Positions 12,324-26,403 of a stretch of DNA of 64,000 bases are shown one piece after another. Made by a program: the position numbers and the translations under genes. Below the pieces are notes generated by a model. That model did no database searches, was not told where the DNA came from, and saw only the letters and a list, made by a program, of their open reading frames with translations. Position 1 is the stretch's first letter. The number at the start of each line of letters is the position of its first letter. The stretch spans positions 34,286,001-34,350,000 of the forward strand of contig OZ231126.1 of NCBI GenBank assembly GCA_965153355.1, given 5' to 3'. This DNA comes from Flaccisagitta enflata (taxonomy: Eukaryota; Chaetognatha; Sagittoidea; Aphragmophora).

Positions 12324-15300
12324 CCGTCTGAGGAATAAGGATTTCTAGCTCAAAGTTTAGAGGGGTCAAAAGGGCGAGTCCGGTGGCACCTATCAAGTTG
12401 GGTCTTAAAATGTGCACATTACCTAGGGGAATTCAAATCCAGACTTGGTTGACCCAATTTCAGGTGCATGTGCGAATGCCACCAAAAAAACCGCCCAAAA
12501 TGGCCGAAAATGGCCTTTTTTGGCCATTTTTGGCCCTTAAACCTATCTTAAACTTGATGGAGAGCCATGAAATTTTGCATGCACATGTAGTAGACCCTAA
12601 TTAAGTTGTATGCAAAAAAATTTGAAATTTTGAAAATTTTAAGGTACCTAAATTTGAAAAAAACAGGTTTTTTCCGAGTATAGGTCAAGAAAAATGATGT
12701 CGTTACCCCTCTTAAAGTTGACCGATTTGGACCAAATTTTTACTGGAGGTACTTCACATCATGGACTACCTCCATGTAAAATTTCATCTAAATCGGAGCA
12801 CTTTAAGTGCCCAAAATTCTGTTCGAAAATCAAAAATTGGGAAAAAATGACTCAAAAAATCGTCTTTGAGCTGGTGGCATTGTCATAATAGGGCAGGGAT
12901 GTGTGAACCATGGGCCAAAATTCCTTTAAGAGACTGTTGGTGATGCCCCCAAAAAATTTCATGACCCTGGGAGCATTTTTTGGGTGTCAAATAACAGTTC
13001 TTTGAAGACCGTCAGAAAAAAAAACGCGGAAATTGCCGATTTTAGGCCTTTTTTCAACCTGTAACCTGAAGAAAAGTTGAATTATGGTCCTGAAATTTTG
13101 CATGCACATGAAATAGACCGTAATTATGTTTTATGGAAAAAAGATGGAATGTCCAAAAAAATTTAAGATACCTAAATTTCAAAAAAACAAGTTTTTTTCG
13201 AGTATAGTTGAGAAAAAATGATGTCATTACCCTCCTTAATGTTGACCAATTTGGACGAAATTTTTTTTGGAGGTACTTCACATCATGGACTACCTCCATG
13301 TAAAATTTCATCCAAATCGGAGCACTTTAAGTGCCCAAATTTCTGTACGAAAATCAAAAATTGGAAAAAAATGACTCCGAAAATCGTCTTTGAGCTGGTG
13401 GCATTGTCATATTAGGGCAGGGATGTATGAACCATGGGCCAAAATTCCTTTAAGAGACTGTTGGTGATGCCCAAAAAAAATTTCATGACCCTGGGAGCAT
13501 TTTTTGGGTGTCAAATAACAGTTCTTTGAAGACCGTCAGACCAAAAATCGCGGAAATTGCCGATTTTAAGCCTTTTTTCAACCTGTAACCTGAAGAAAAG
13601 TTGAAATATGGTCCTGAAATTTTGCATGCACATGTAATAGACCCTAATTATGTTTTATGGAAAAAACATGGAATGTCCAAAAAAATTTAAGGTACCAAAA
13701 TTTCAAAAAAACAAGTTTTTCCGAGTATAGTTGAGAAAAAATGATGTCATTACCCCCATTTTTTGGGTGTCAAATTACAATTCTTTGGAGACTGTGAGAG
13801 TGAAACGGTCTTCAAAGAACTATTATGTGATACCCAAAAAATGCTCCCAGGGTCATGAAATTTTTTTGGGGCATCACCAACAGTCCCTTAAAGGAATTTT
13901 GGCCCATGGTTCATACATCCCTGCCCTATTATGGCAATGCCACCAGCTCAAAGACAATTTTCGGAGTCATTTTTTTCCAATTTTTGACTTTCGTACAGAA
14001 TTATGGGCACTTAAAGTGTTCCAATTTGGAGGAAATTTTACATGGCAGTAGTGCACAATGTGAAGTACCTCCAATAAAAATTTTGTCCAAATCGGTCGAC
14101 AATAAGGGGGTTAATGACATCATTTTTTCTTAACTATACTCGAAGAAAAACTTTTTTTTTTAATTTAGGTACCTTAAATTTTTTTGGGCATTCCATGTTT
14201 TTTCCATAAAACATAATTAGGGTCCATTACATGTGCATGCAAAATTTCAGGACCATATTTCAACTTTTCTTCAGGTTAAAATCGGCAATTTCCGCGATTT
14301 TTGGTCTGACGGTCTTCAAAGAACTGTTATTTGACACCCAAAAAATGCTCCCAGGGTCATGAAATTTTTTTTGGGCATCACCAACAGTCTCTTAAAGGAA
14401 TTTTGGCCCATGGTTCATACATCCCTGCCCTAATATGACAATGCCACCAGCTCAAAGACGATTTTCGGAGTCATTTTTTTCCAATTTTTGATTGTCGTAC
14501 AGAATTTTGGGCACTTAAAGTGCTCAGATTTGGATGAAATTTTACATGGAGGTAGTCCATGATGTGAAGTACCTCCAATAAAAATTTTGTCCAAATCGGT
14601 TGACAATAAGGGGGGTAATGACATCATTTTTTCTCAACTATACCCGAAAAAAACTTTTTTTTAAAATTTAGGTACCTTAAATTTTTTTGGACATTCCATG
14701 TTTTTTCCATAAAACATAATCAGGGTCTCTTACATGTGCATGCAAAATTTCAGGACCATATTTCAACTTTTCTACAGGTTACAGGTTGAAAAAAGGCCTA
14801 AAATTGGCAATTTCCGCGATTTTTGGTCTGACGGTCTTCAAAGAACTGTTATTTGACACCCAAAAAATGCTCCCAGGGTCATGAAATTTTTTTTGGGCAT
14901 CACCAACAGTCTCTTAAAGGAATTTTGGCCCATGGTTCATACATCCCTGCCCTAATATGACAATGCCACCAGCTCAAAGACGATTTTCGGAGTCATTTTT
15001 TTCCAATTTTTGATTTTCGAACAGAATTTTGGGCACTTAAAGTGCTCCAATTTGGATGAAATTTAATATGGAGGTAGTCCATGATGTGAAGTACCTCCAA
15101 TGAAAATTTTGTCCAAATCGGTCAACATTAAGGGGGGTAATGACATCATTTTTCTTGACCCATACTCGGAAAAAAACTGTTTTTTTTTCAAATTTAGGTA
15201 CCTTAAAATTTTCAAAATTTCAATATTTATTACATACAACTTAATTAGGGTCTACTACATGTGCATGCAAAATTTTATGGCTCTCCACCAAGTTTAAGAT

Positions 15301-15511
15301 AGGTTTAAGGGCCAAAAATGGCCAAAAAAGGCCATTTTCGGCCATTTTGGGCAGTTTTTTTGGTGGCATTGGAACACGCACCTGAAATTGGGTCAACCAA
15401 GCCTGGATTAGTGTTCCCCTAGGTAATACGCACATTTTAAGACCCAACATGATAGGTGCCACCGGATTCGCCACTCTTATGAAGCCCTACAAAACCTTAA
15501 TCCTCAGACGG
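12324..15511. mobile_element. Foldback DNA transposon FB-A, copy 2 (3,188 bp), inverted relative to copy 1
   Basis: CCGTCTGAGGAATAAGG at the left (B end) and its inverted partner at the right (A end), with CTTT at 12320-12323 and 15512-15515. Units in + orientation start near 12,694 and 13,218. Orientation flips near 13,750-13,830, and inverted units follow near 14,100, 14,430 and 14,950. It lacks the MITE present in copy 1. It interrupts the USP pseudogene: the minus-strand reading frame (…LNNC K) stops at the right tip and resumes in phase beyond the left tip after one copy of the AAAG duplication. Confidence 0.88.
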
Positions 15512-15515
15512 CTTT

Positions 15516-16466
15516 TACAATTGTTGAGCTTCAGACTCTCTTCCAGACAGTGCCACAAAAATGTGAGATCCTTACACATCCCAAGGATTGCTTGTAAGCA
15601 CTGACCCGTATCATGCTGTCGGTTCAACTCATGGGGAGCATTAAGTCCCATGGCTTGCAGGATCATTTTTTTCAGAGACATTTACCTTTGCTCCGAGGCT
15701 GAATTTACTGAAAAAGATCCGGTCTGCTGAAATTTTTGACATTCTTGCATAAGACAGCGTGCCCACGAAGTCAACATTTAGGGTATCAAAATGGGTCAAA
15801 ATAGAAAACATGCATGAGTGAAAATAAAAAATCAAGTGTATAAAAATGATTGAGATATGACATGCAAGATATTTGAGAGCAAAATTTGCATCCATTCAGC
15901 AAGAGACTAAGATTAAGCCTATGTTATTGAGGAAGATTTACTGAAAATTTCTACAAATTTCTTTTTTGTCACTGACAAGAGGTTGGTTGAAATTATAAGT
16001 TTGCATAGAAAATAAAAAAATGAAAAAACAAAGAACATAGTTCTCTTCCCAAACTGTTTTTAGAGAGAACTATGTTTTTGAAAATGCAAAATTTTTTTGG
16101 TTGTGGCATTCTTATAATTTCAACCTCAGAAAATAGAAAAAAATGTCAACAAAATTTTACTAAAAATCTTCATTTTCTTGCCCTTTGCCCTGAGAATTGC
16201 TTATCAAAAGGCAACTTAAAGCGTAAAACATGAAACTTACATAAATAACAAGTGTATCCAGTGAAAACTTGAGCAATGAAAACATATGTGGATGGATAAT
16301 TAGTCCATTATTTATGCAAAAGTGGGGTGAAGCACTTCATTTTTCCCTGGCAGATTTGACGTCATAAAGATGGTTCCATATGGCCCATATGGGATACTAT
16401 AACTAGTAATAGCCCATGAGAGTGTAATCGGGGTCCTAGCCCCCATATCAGAGGTAATACGACGAC
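15516..16466 (-). other. Middle of the USP pseudogene, mostly non-coding
   Basis: Holds the QQDA-like exon segment (15,512-15,895 in two frames) and then AT-rich sequence that may be intron. A possible minus-strand splice donor (AAGGTAAAT) lies near 15,686. Nothing else was recognised. Confidence 0.4.
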
Positions 16467-16657
16467 CTAAGCCCTTTTGCTAGATGTTTGGGATATGGGA
16501 TATGGGATATGGGTCTCTCTTAATTGAGCCATAATTACAGGAGGAGCATTAGCTCTAACTCTGAGTGCATGTAGAACCAACTGCAAGACTGAGTTGAGCC
16601 AGCAATTATTCATAGATGATGGATTCATAGATGATGGATGATGGATTGTCGAGGTCG

Positions 16658-17100
16658 ATTGAGACACTCAACTTTATAATAAGAAAATGAAAACCCTGTT
16701 TCAAATGTATTTGGTTGGGGCGTAGGCTGTTCAGCACTTGGTCTCCGTGGTTCATGTTGTAGATCCTTTGAGTGATATGCATCAGTTTGAAAAAAAAACA
16801 CCCTCACAGATGAGCAGCTATGCTCATAAACATGTTTTCTTTTATTTGCATGCTCAAACAAGCATATATACACTCCTTTATTGATCCGACTTCAAATCAT
16901 GATAAATCAAAAAATATTCAGTAGAGATTTTTCGTAAAAAAAAAAATCATAACGCGAAAAATATCTCTCATAGATCATTCTGCTTGGCGCCAAATGAAAG
17001 AAAATTATCAAATTTAACTACCCTATCGATTTTGTTCGAGGGTGCAATCAGTCGATTGAGACACTCAACTTTCTAATAAGAAAATGAAAACCCTGTTTCT
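16658..17100. repeat. ~45-bp direct repeats flanking a 350-bp segment
   Basis: GTCGATTGAGACACTCAACT followed by TATAATAAGAAAATG and AAAACCCTGTTTC occurs at 16,658 and again, with one change, at 17,053. The enclosed DNA shows no recognisable feature. Confidence 0.6.
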
Positions 17101-17205
17101 CTGGAATATGTCAAAAAGTTGACGACTTTTTTCCCGACAAGGCGAATAAAAAAGCATAACTACCCCTGCCCACTCTCCAATTTTTTTCTTTCTTTCTTTT
17201 CCTCT

Positions 17206-17306
<101 letters not shown>

Positions 17307-17621
17307 TCATTCCTTCTTTCTCTCCCTCACGCGTTCTCACTGAAACTGGCCTCGATGGCCCCCAGTGCGGGAAGCCTGACTCGCTATCTCCTTTATTGTT
17401 TGAGTTAACCTTGAATTACCCTATGGTGGTGGACTGGTGGTGAACTGGTGGTGTCGTCAGGACTCGGTTTTCATTTCTCCCTTCGTTTCGAGGCATCATT
17501 TCCCCCCTGCTTATTCCTTTCTCATTCTCTTTTTAACTCCTTCCTTCAATCATTCTTATCATATTTTTATTCTCTCCTCTTTCTCTTTCCCTTTCGACGT
17601 CAGTGACGTATCTCTCTTTCT

Positions 17622-17622
17622 T

Positions 17623-17700
<78 letters not shown>

Positions 17701-17745
17701 TCTCTTTCTCTTTCTCTTTCCCTTTTTCTTTTTCTTTTTCTTTTT
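17622..17745. repeat. (CT)n grading into (CTTT)n and (CTTTTT)n
   Basis: CT at 17,625-17,694 then CTCTTT hexamers and CTTTTT to about 17,745. Confidence 0.93.
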
Positions 17746-17853
17746 CATTTTTTTTTCATAATTTACTCCGATTTGACCGATGACGGATTATTAAGGAACT
17801 TAATTGTTACTACAGGCTGGTTCCACAACAATAGAGCCAAGAATGATATTTTT

Positions 17854-18154
17854 AACAAGCCCGATCGGGCAATTATGCGTCCGGACTGTGTCTCCGCGTG
17901 TATTGAATTTGCCGCTAAACATGTTACATGTACAGAGAGATAGATGGACGAATAGACAGATGAAACAACTGAGTAGCAAGGGAGGGTCTCAAAACACATT
18001 AGTCGATCATTTGATTCTTCGCAGGATCTTACCGTGGCATGAAAAAAGCTGAGAAACGCGGTTTTAATAAAGGCGTAGCGGACATGCCGACGGACGGACG
18101 GGCGGATGAATGGACAGACCCCCTTGTAAAGATAAGTTTCTGACGGACGCATCT
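17854..18154 (+). repeat. SL-family element, subfamily 2 (~300 bp)
   Basis: Begins AACAAGCCCGATCGGGCAA, then TCCGGACTGTGTCTC.GCGTGTATTGA, an AAACGCGGTTTT core, a GACGGACGG tract and CCCTTGTAAAGAT…GGACGCATCTAAAAAG. It aligns along its whole length with 61,786-62,090. The left arm of the terminal stem is decayed. Confidence 0.75.
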
Positions 18155-18360
18155 AAAAAGAAAATTAAAACGATTAATGTTTGCGTGAGCAGAAATTCTT
18201 CATTTTCTAATCTCGACTTGTTTTGGTCCTGGACAGAAGAGCACCGGAAGAGGAGAGCAAATGAATGATTTGAGCAAAATAAACATCGACGAAGGAAAAA
18301 AGTCTCGCATGAACATTCATTACATCGCGCAAGGGACGGATGAGAGCAGTAGGAAAACGA

Positions 18361-18500
18361 TGGATGGATGATTAGATGGATGGAGAAAGGGATTAATAAA
18401 TGGATGGATGGATGGATGGATGGATGGACGGACACATGGTAAGATGGATCGATATGGGGATGGTGTAATGAATGAATGGATAGATGGATGGATGGCTGGT
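18361..18500. repeat. (GGAT)n microsatellite, imperfect
   Basis: GGAT tetramers with point changes. The long minus-strand frames across it (poly Ile-His-Pro-Ser) are repeat products. Confidence 0.88.
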
Positions 18501-19947
18501 TAAAGCTGAACAAACATATGCACGGTAGTGAAGGCGCATGGATGGGTGGTTTTCGGGTGGGTGGAGACATCGAAAACGATGGGATGAATTGAAGGTTGGA
18601 GTTGATAGTATGAGCAGTAAAAACGGAAAGGCGTTCAGATGAATTGATGGACCGGACATGGAATGGAAAACCGACCGTTTTTCTGGATTCCAAATGAGGA
18701 AGATAAGAAGATGAAGAAAAAAAGAGGCATGAAATTTTAATTCACAATTTCTTTTGGCAGCCTTAGTATATAGAGAGAAAAGAGGATGTTGTATGAATCT
18801 CTGGGAGGTGAAGACCCATGAATTCTTAAAGTGGAAAATGGAATCCACGCCAAGAAGAGAGAGAAAATGAGAAAGGTAGCGACTGTGTCACTGTGCCGTA
18901 TCTCTACGAAAAGTGAACACAGGGCCAACTTTGGGGGGTCAAAAATTGATTTTGGGAAATATGCATCAACATTGATTTAGAGGGCGAGGGAAAACGTAAA
19001 CTAAGACCAAACCAACATTTTTGGACATTTTTTGGCGCTACAGTGACGTCACGACCCTCTCAAAGTCGAAAATCGATGAATTTTTTTGAGGGAAAAATGG
19101 ACTGTCTTTTGTTGAGAGATACGGATGAAAAAATAGTCACTGTGGCTCTAAAAATTGTGTTTTTGACATGCGGATTTTTTTGCTGGTTAGCTCTTGAGCA
19201 CCTTTATTGATGTGAGGAAAAAAATTTGGATATAGGTTTTGAATTTTGGGGCAAAAATTGAAAAAATTCAAATTTAGGGTTTTTTTTGTCTCAAAATGTA
19301 AAATAAGTAGTTCCGAAACTCATACAGCCCCAGAAAGTCCCAGAAATTTTTTTGCAGAATTTGATACCCCTATTAGTGTACAATCAGGGACCAGTGTTGA
19401 TTTGTCTGGTTCCTGGCGGTCCTTTAGCCATTTTTGACCATTTTTAGCAACATACGAAAAATGTCATTTTTGGTAAAAAACAAATCAAATTATCTCTTAA
19501 CAAAATTGACTGAGGATGTCAATTTTTAGCACGAGACTATGTTTTTACATTATGTTTGATGTCTTGGATCCAAATTTTGCAGTCAATTTGCAGACCAGCC
19601 CAACTACCCTACCGACAATAAATTTGTAGAATGAGTATAAACTGGTCAAAAATTTTCAAATTAAGCTGAAAAGTTGCATACAGGTTGATTTTGACCTGTG
19701 AAATCATTTGTTTTTGTTTAAATGTGAGTGGGACGTGTTCTAAGTGCCTAAAAGTGGCCTAATTTTCTATGAAAAAATGGCAAAATTGGTCAAAATTTGA
19801 AAATCTGAAATTTCAGGGTTCAGACCCCATCAAAGAGACTCATTTACATCAAAAACAATCAATTTGCACATTTTTTTAGATTTGGAGTCAATTTTCGGCC
19901 ATTTTGAGCCATTTTTGGCAAAAAATGGCCTAAAATGGCCAAAATCA
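18501..19947. other. Intergenic DNA, no gene recognised
   Basis: Ordinary sequence to about 18,920, then AT-rich sequence with scattered AAAATGGCC motifs of the kind that dominate the neighbouring tandem arrays. Confidence 0.45.
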
Positions 19948-20735
19948 GCATTTTCTTCATACTGATCGTTGTTATTCAGATTTTTTTTGCCAATCTCACT
20001 CATTCCACTTAAAACTAGGAAAAATATACTCATTAGGACCTTTAAAAACTTACATCGGGGCCATTACAGGCCAAAAACAGGCCAAAAACGGCCTAAAATG
20101 GCCAAAATCAGCATTTTCTTCAAACTGATCGTTGTTATTCAGAATTTTTTTGCCAATCTCACTCATTCCACTTAGAACTAGGAAAAATATACTCATTAGG
20201 ACCTTTAAAAACTTACACCGGGGCCATTACAGGCCAAAAACAGGCCAAAAACGGCCTAAAATGGCCAAAATCAGCATTTTCTTCAAACTGATCGTTGTTA
20301 TTCAGAATTTTTTTGCCAATCTCACTCATTCCACTTAGAACTAGGAATAGTATACTCACTAGGACCTTTAAAAACTTATACCGGGGCCATAACAGGCCAA
20401 AAACGGCCTAAAATGGCCAAAATCAGCATTTTCTTCAAACTGATTGTTGTTATTCGGACTTTTTTTGCCAGTCTTATTCATTCTACATTGAACTAAGAAA
20501 GATATACTCATTTGGACCCTTCATCATTCATACCGGGGCCGTAACAGGCCAAAAACAGGCCAAAAATGGCCTAAAATGGCAAAAATTGGCCTTTTCTTCA
20601 AATTGATCATTGTTATTTGGAATTTTTTTGCCAATCTCACTCAAACCACTCAGACTAGGAAAAATATACTCATTTGGACCATCAAACACTCATACCGGGG
20701 CCATAACACGCCAATAAATGCCATGTTGACGAAAT
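19948..20735 (+). repeat. 163-bp tandem repeat, about five units
   Basis: Units begin GCATTTTCTTCAAACTGATC at about 19,948, 20,111, 20,274, 20,426 and 20,590. Each ends in a block of AGGCCAAAAACGGCCTAAAATGG-type motifs. The first three are nearly identical and the last two diverged. Confidence 0.9.
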
Positions 20736-21560
20736 TTTATGGCGAAAAATGATTCTGAATGATGACAGATTGACTTGAATTTGTGCAAGATGGTGTCTGA
20801 GTGCCAGATTATCATTGTTTGACCATTTTCTGACAGAAGCAGCGGTTTGGTAGTCAAAAAACAGTCAAAAATGCCAATATAAAAGCTTTTTACGGCATTT
20901 TACGAACATTTACAACAATGAAAAATGAGACTCAAACCCAACTCAATGTTTTGAAACTCCGTAGTATGTGTGTCCCGGGTCCAAATACACATTTTCTGGC
21001 AATTTTTGAGTAGTTGTCCATCAACAATAGGAAGAAAACCCCTCGAAAATGGTCAAAAATGCCATTTTGACGGCATAAAAATATGCTGAATGATTACGGA
21101 TTGACTTGAATTTGTGCATGATGGTGTCTCAGTGCCAGATTAACGTTGTTTGACCATTTTCTGACAGAAGCAGCGGTTTGGTAGTAAAAAAAAACAGTCA
21201 AAAATGCCAAAATAAAAGCTTTTTACGGCATTTTACGAACATTTACGGCTTTGAAATGAGACTCACACCCATCTCAATGTTTTGAAACTGTGTAGTATGT
21301 GTGTCCCGGGTCTAAATACACATTTTCTGGCAATTTTTGAGTAGTTGTCCATCTACAACAGCAAGAAAACCCCTAGAAACGGTAAAAAATGCCATTTTGA
21401 CGGCAGTTTACGGCATAAAGATATGCTGGATGATGACGGGTTGGCCTGCATATATGCATGAGTGTGTCTTAGTGCCAGAACGTCATTGTTTGACCTTTAT
21501 ACGACAAAAGCAACGGTTTTAGACCAAAAAAACTGGCATAAATGCTATTTTCATGGTATT
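20736..21560 (+). repeat. ~335-bp tandem repeat, 2.5 units
   Basis: The TTGACTTGAATTTGTGCA landmark occurs at about 20,770, 21,101 and (diverged) 21,441. Units share TCTGACAGAAGCAGCGGTTT and GTGTGTCCCGGGTC. It abuts the 163-bp array. Confidence 0.85.
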
Positions 21561-21725
21561 TTACGGCATTTTACGGCATTACGTGTGTCTATCTGAACCG
21601 AATGTGCTCTATAACTTTTTTTGGCTTCTATGGGATAGTTCCAATGGGCTTATGGCAAAAAATTGGGTCATTGGTCACTTTTGGGATTTCGCTTAGGGTG
21701 TACCTACATATGACACAGTGTGTGT

Positions 21726-21817
<92 letters not shown>
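21726..21817. repeat. (GA)n microsatellite
   Basis: About 90 bp of GA dinucleotides. Confidence 0.96.
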
Positions 21818-21821
<4 letters not shown>

Positions 21822-21877
21822 AGAAATAAAGGAACAATATTGAGAGCAGAAATAAAGGAACCAGTAACGGGGATAAC

Positions 21878-22068
21878 AAAATCGTCGCGGACGGGTGGGA
21901 AGGGGTGTACAACCCCTCCGTACAACCCCCTCCACAACCCTATTCACATGCGCGGCATCTCAGATGCGTGTTTTGACACGTTCTGACTTGTGCACGGATC
22001 AATGAACGAAACGATCGACCGATGGACAAAGCCTCTTATTGAGCCGCTAGTCTACGTCTGAAAAAGGA
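21878..22068 (+). repeat. Diverged SL-family copy
   Basis: Contains TCGCGGACGGGTGGGAAGGGG, a CCGATGGACAAAGCCTCTTATTGAG segment and a decayed terminal hairpin before AAAAAGG. Confidence 0.5.
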
Positions 22069-22103
22069 AAGCAAGGAAGAAAAAAAGAATGAAACAAGGC
22101 CAA

Positions 22104-22305
22104 CACCTTATAGTTGCGTGCGGTTGTTACGACCATAAGACCAAAAGAGTAAAAGACTAAATGTAAATTGTCTTGAAATAACTTTAAATGACATAAAACA
22201 ACGAAAAAAAAACTAAGCACGACCGGCCGACCAACAGACAGACAGACAGACAGACAGACGGACAGAGTAGGTCATAGAGTCGCGTGCACGCGACTAAAAA
22301 AAAAA
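22104..22305 (+). repeat. SL-family copy with intact terminal stem-loop
   Basis: GACAGACAGACGGACAGAG then AGTCGCG-TGCA-CGCGACT (22278-22295) and a run of A. The preceding ~170 bp are only weakly similar to other copies. Confidence 0.55.
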
Positions 22306-22329
22306 GAAAGAAAGAATGAGAGGATGGAA

Positions 22330-22338
22330 GTAAGAAAA

Positions 22339-22405
<67 letters not shown>

Positions 22406-22415
22406 GAAGAAAGGA

Positions 22416-22451
<36 letters not shown>

Positions 22452-22473
22452 AAAAAAAAAAAAAGAAAGAAAA

Positions 22474-22541
<68 letters not shown>

Positions 22542-22624
22542 AGGAAAGAAGAGATAGAAAGAGAGAAAAACAGAGAAAAACAGACAGAAAGACAGAAATA
22601 AAGTAAGAAAGAAGGAAAGAAAGT

Positions 22625-22716
<92 letters not shown>

Positions 22717-22728
22717 AAAAAAGAAAAA

Positions 22729-22764
<36 letters not shown>

Positions 22765-22815
22765 ACGAAAGAAAGAAAGAAAGAAAGAAAGTAAAAAAAA
22801 GAAAGACAGAATGAA
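22330..22815. repeat. (GAAA)n microsatellite, ~480 bp
   Basis: GAAA tetramers with an interrupted centre (22,555-22,625). The 251-aa poly-Ser/Phe frame across it is a repeat product. Confidence 0.96.
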
Positions 22816-23061
22816 AGAAAGGTGGAAGGAAACAAAAAGGATAAGAAAGACACCGTGGTAAAAACCTGTACCTTAATCTTCGATTGTATTGAGAAACTGA
22901 ATATTGAATGAGTGGAAAGATAGATCCGAGAAACACCATTACGGACTAATATTAGACTACTAGTATTTCACTTCCACTAACAGATATAGTGTGTCTATCA
23001 ATAAAATCATGTTAATGCAATGCGTTGGCACACACACACAAACACAAACAAACAAACACAA

Positions 23062-23167
<106 letters not shown>

Positions 23168-23429
23168 AAAGACAAGACATACGATAACACATACAGATAT
23201 GCACATGAAGGTATACACACAAATACACGCGCACCAAAAAATGCGCATGCTAATTTTCACGCACAAGTATCGAGGACAATGGAAAGCCACGCGTCAAGGG
23301 AGACAATGGTATTGAACCAAAATAGTGGAAGCTGAAAACGCGGACAAAAATATGTTCACGGTTGGATTCAATCTTGATATGAAAACTGTCATTCGCAGAA
23401 AAAAGGAGGGAAATCTCGCGATGGATGTT

Positions 23430-24363
<934 letters not shown>

Positions 24364-24727
24364 CCGCGATCTATATGACATCAAAAAGGAACGACCATCA
24401 CCAACCCCTACGACTCACGAAACAGTGGTAGAAAAAAGATGGGCGGAAATATTTGGAGGATAAGGAAAAAATCAGAAAAGGAAAACCAAGGAAAAAAAGA
24501 GAGATTTTGAAAATGAAATGAAAACGCCGAATGGTGAAAAGGTCTACAGGAAAGGAAATAGAAGAAAGGAAACAGAAAACTTGGGGAGACATCTAATCAG
24601 GGAAGAGCAGTTTAGGATTAGAAATAATATCGGATTTGATTCTTGACAGAAAAAAAGGAATAGAGTCAGATATCAGGATTAGCCATGACAGATAAAGGAG
24701 AAAACGAATGGCAGGAGATATTTATTA

Positions 24728-24990
24728 AGTTTACGTTCAGCGATGACATGCAGGAAATGAATGAATGAATGAATGAATGAATGAATGAATGAATGAATGA
24801 ATGAATGAATGAATGAATGAATGAATGAATGAATGAATGAATATTGAACAGTTTACGTTCAGCCGTGACATGCAGGAAATGAATGAATGAATGAATGAAT
24901 GAATGAATGAATGAATGAATGAATGAATGAACGAACGAATGAATGAATGAATGAATGAATGAATGAATGAATGAATGAATATTGAACATG
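24728..24990. repeat. Duplicated unit carrying (GAAT)n
   Basis: TTTACGTTCAGC(G/C)TGACATGCAGGAA followed by (GAAT)n and ATATTGAACA occurs twice, at ~24,728 and ~24,850. Confidence 0.9.
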
Positions 24991-25926
24991 ATTCAGGGTG
25001 GAGATAAAGCGCAGAATAGAAATAGAGGGCTGGATTTCCTAAAAAGTATAAATGGTTTTCTCTCCTCTTCGATTTCCAAATTGTCTGCGGGAGGTCTTTA
25101 ACACGGAACCAGGCCCAAAAAGATGAGACAAAACGATGATGGAATAAAGACACAGAATCCACACATTTATTCTTATTTTTTTGTAGGACTAGTAATCGAC
25201 GCACGAATTTAGCCCTCTTATAACGGATTTTCTTCACGGCTAGTGGGTGCAAATATTCCGATGATTGTGGGTGGGATGTGTTTGAAGGAAAGTAATTTGT
25301 TTCATTTTTCACAGGCGAAAGATAGGATTTCGCCACACAATAATCATCACACAACGAAAGTTTTTTTAACTGATGGCAGTCACGCCTTTTTCAGGATGGT
25401 ATCTAACTGTTGCATTGAAATCTTTCTATGTTGCTCTCTACAGACTTTTGCATCAATGCCCAAAACCTAACGGTAAAAGATAACGGTATAAGATAATGGT
25501 AAGAGATAACCGCTTTTGGCCTGGTAATTACCTCGGAAAAGTCTGGTTTGGAGCATCAGCCCGTAAATATGCAAAATCGATTTTAATTGTAAGAAGCTCT
25601 TTAAACCCTGGATCATTGTAACAGAGCGCGAGCTGAGTACAAGGGTCGGCGGCTGGGGCGACGGAAATCGCGACAGCGACGGCGACGGCGACGGCGATGT
25701 TAACTACTAGTGTTGATAAGACAATAGATGTCCGGGGATGTCGGCGACGTTGCCATGGAAATGCTACGAGGCGACTCATTTTCTCGTTTAGTTTCAAAAA
25801 AAAAGTTTCAACCTTCCTTCTCAAGGAATTGACGGAGAAAGAAAGTACACATTAAATTCGACGTTTTGAAGGTGCATCCACGCACCGCGTTGGAAATAAA
25901 CCTGAAAAATACCCCTCCATCCATCC
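24991..25926. other. Intergenic DNA, no gene recognised
   Basis: Includes a short (GACGGC)n run at 25,665-25,700 and TAACGGTA repeats near 25,470-25,510. Open frames of up to 98 aa carry no known motif. Confidence 0.4.
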
Positions 25927-26348
25927 AGGCCCCAATGAGGACGAAGTCCTGTAGAACTCAGGGGAACTTTCGTTCATGCCTGTATCTGCGTCCATTCATC
26001 CATTTGTTTCTCCCACACCCCCCCCCCCGTCCATCGGGCCTCTCAAACCTGTAACGGGCCTCTCAGGCTTCAAATCAGGACTCAGAGGCATCAATTCATG
26101 CCTCACAGGCCTGAAATTAGGCTTTTCAGACCTCAAATTAGACCTCTCAGGCCTCTTAGGCCTTAATTCAGCCCGCTCATAAGCCCAAATCACAGATTGA
26201 CGGGAGGACGCACGCACAAACAAAAGTCCCCCTGTGTTCTACAGGACTTCGTTCCCTTTGGGGCCTGTGCCCTACTTCCCCCACTCAATTTCACAGTCAA
26301 ACATGGGCAACGGGTATCGCTGACCACATATCACCCCTCGGCGACTGG
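25927..26348. repeat. Inverted-end repeat family X, copy 1, with 18-bp minisatellite core
   Basis: Left GACGAAGTCCTGTAGAACTC and right inverted TGTTCTACAGGACTTCGT bracket a (CTCAGGCCTCAAATTAGG)-type minisatellite. The right side continues to GGGTATCGCTGACCACATAT…GGCGACTGG, matching the outer ends of copies at 30.49 and 30.96 kb. Confidence 0.65.
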
Positions 26349-26403
26349 TTTTCTCATTTTTGCCTGGTTGGCACCAACTCACTACCTCGCCTTCGTGTGC
26401 GCG

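Larger units (their letters stand above)
11821..16667 (-). pseudogene. Ubiquitin-specific protease-like (peptidase C19) gene, broken by frameshifts and an FB-A insertion
   Basis: USP proteases cleave ubiquitin from proteins using a Cys box and a His box. On the minus strand this locus shows, in order: a Cys-box-like NNCWLNSVLQLVLHAL near 16,560-16,610; a QQDA-like box (QHDTGQCLQAIL) near 15,590-15,625; a zinc-ribbon CxxC (SCTHCHGNVC) near 12,150-12,180; PNFIVIQLKRF near 12,100; SSGHLLTY near 11,950 as His box; and a final aromatic WFYCND-type box in another frame near 11,910. It ends at a stop at 11821-11823. FB-A copy 2 lies between the QQDA-like box and the CxxC. Frame changes near 12,245 and 11,920, and one near 15,660, break the reading. 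Introns may exist between 16,467 and 15,895, and the 5' end is undefined. It could be a host gene relic or cargo of a degraded transposon. Confidence 0.7.

Noticed and set aside
22184-22939. 251-codon Ser/Phe/Leu-rich frame
   Set aside because: Runs through a (GAAA)n microsatellite; the composition is dictated by the repeat.
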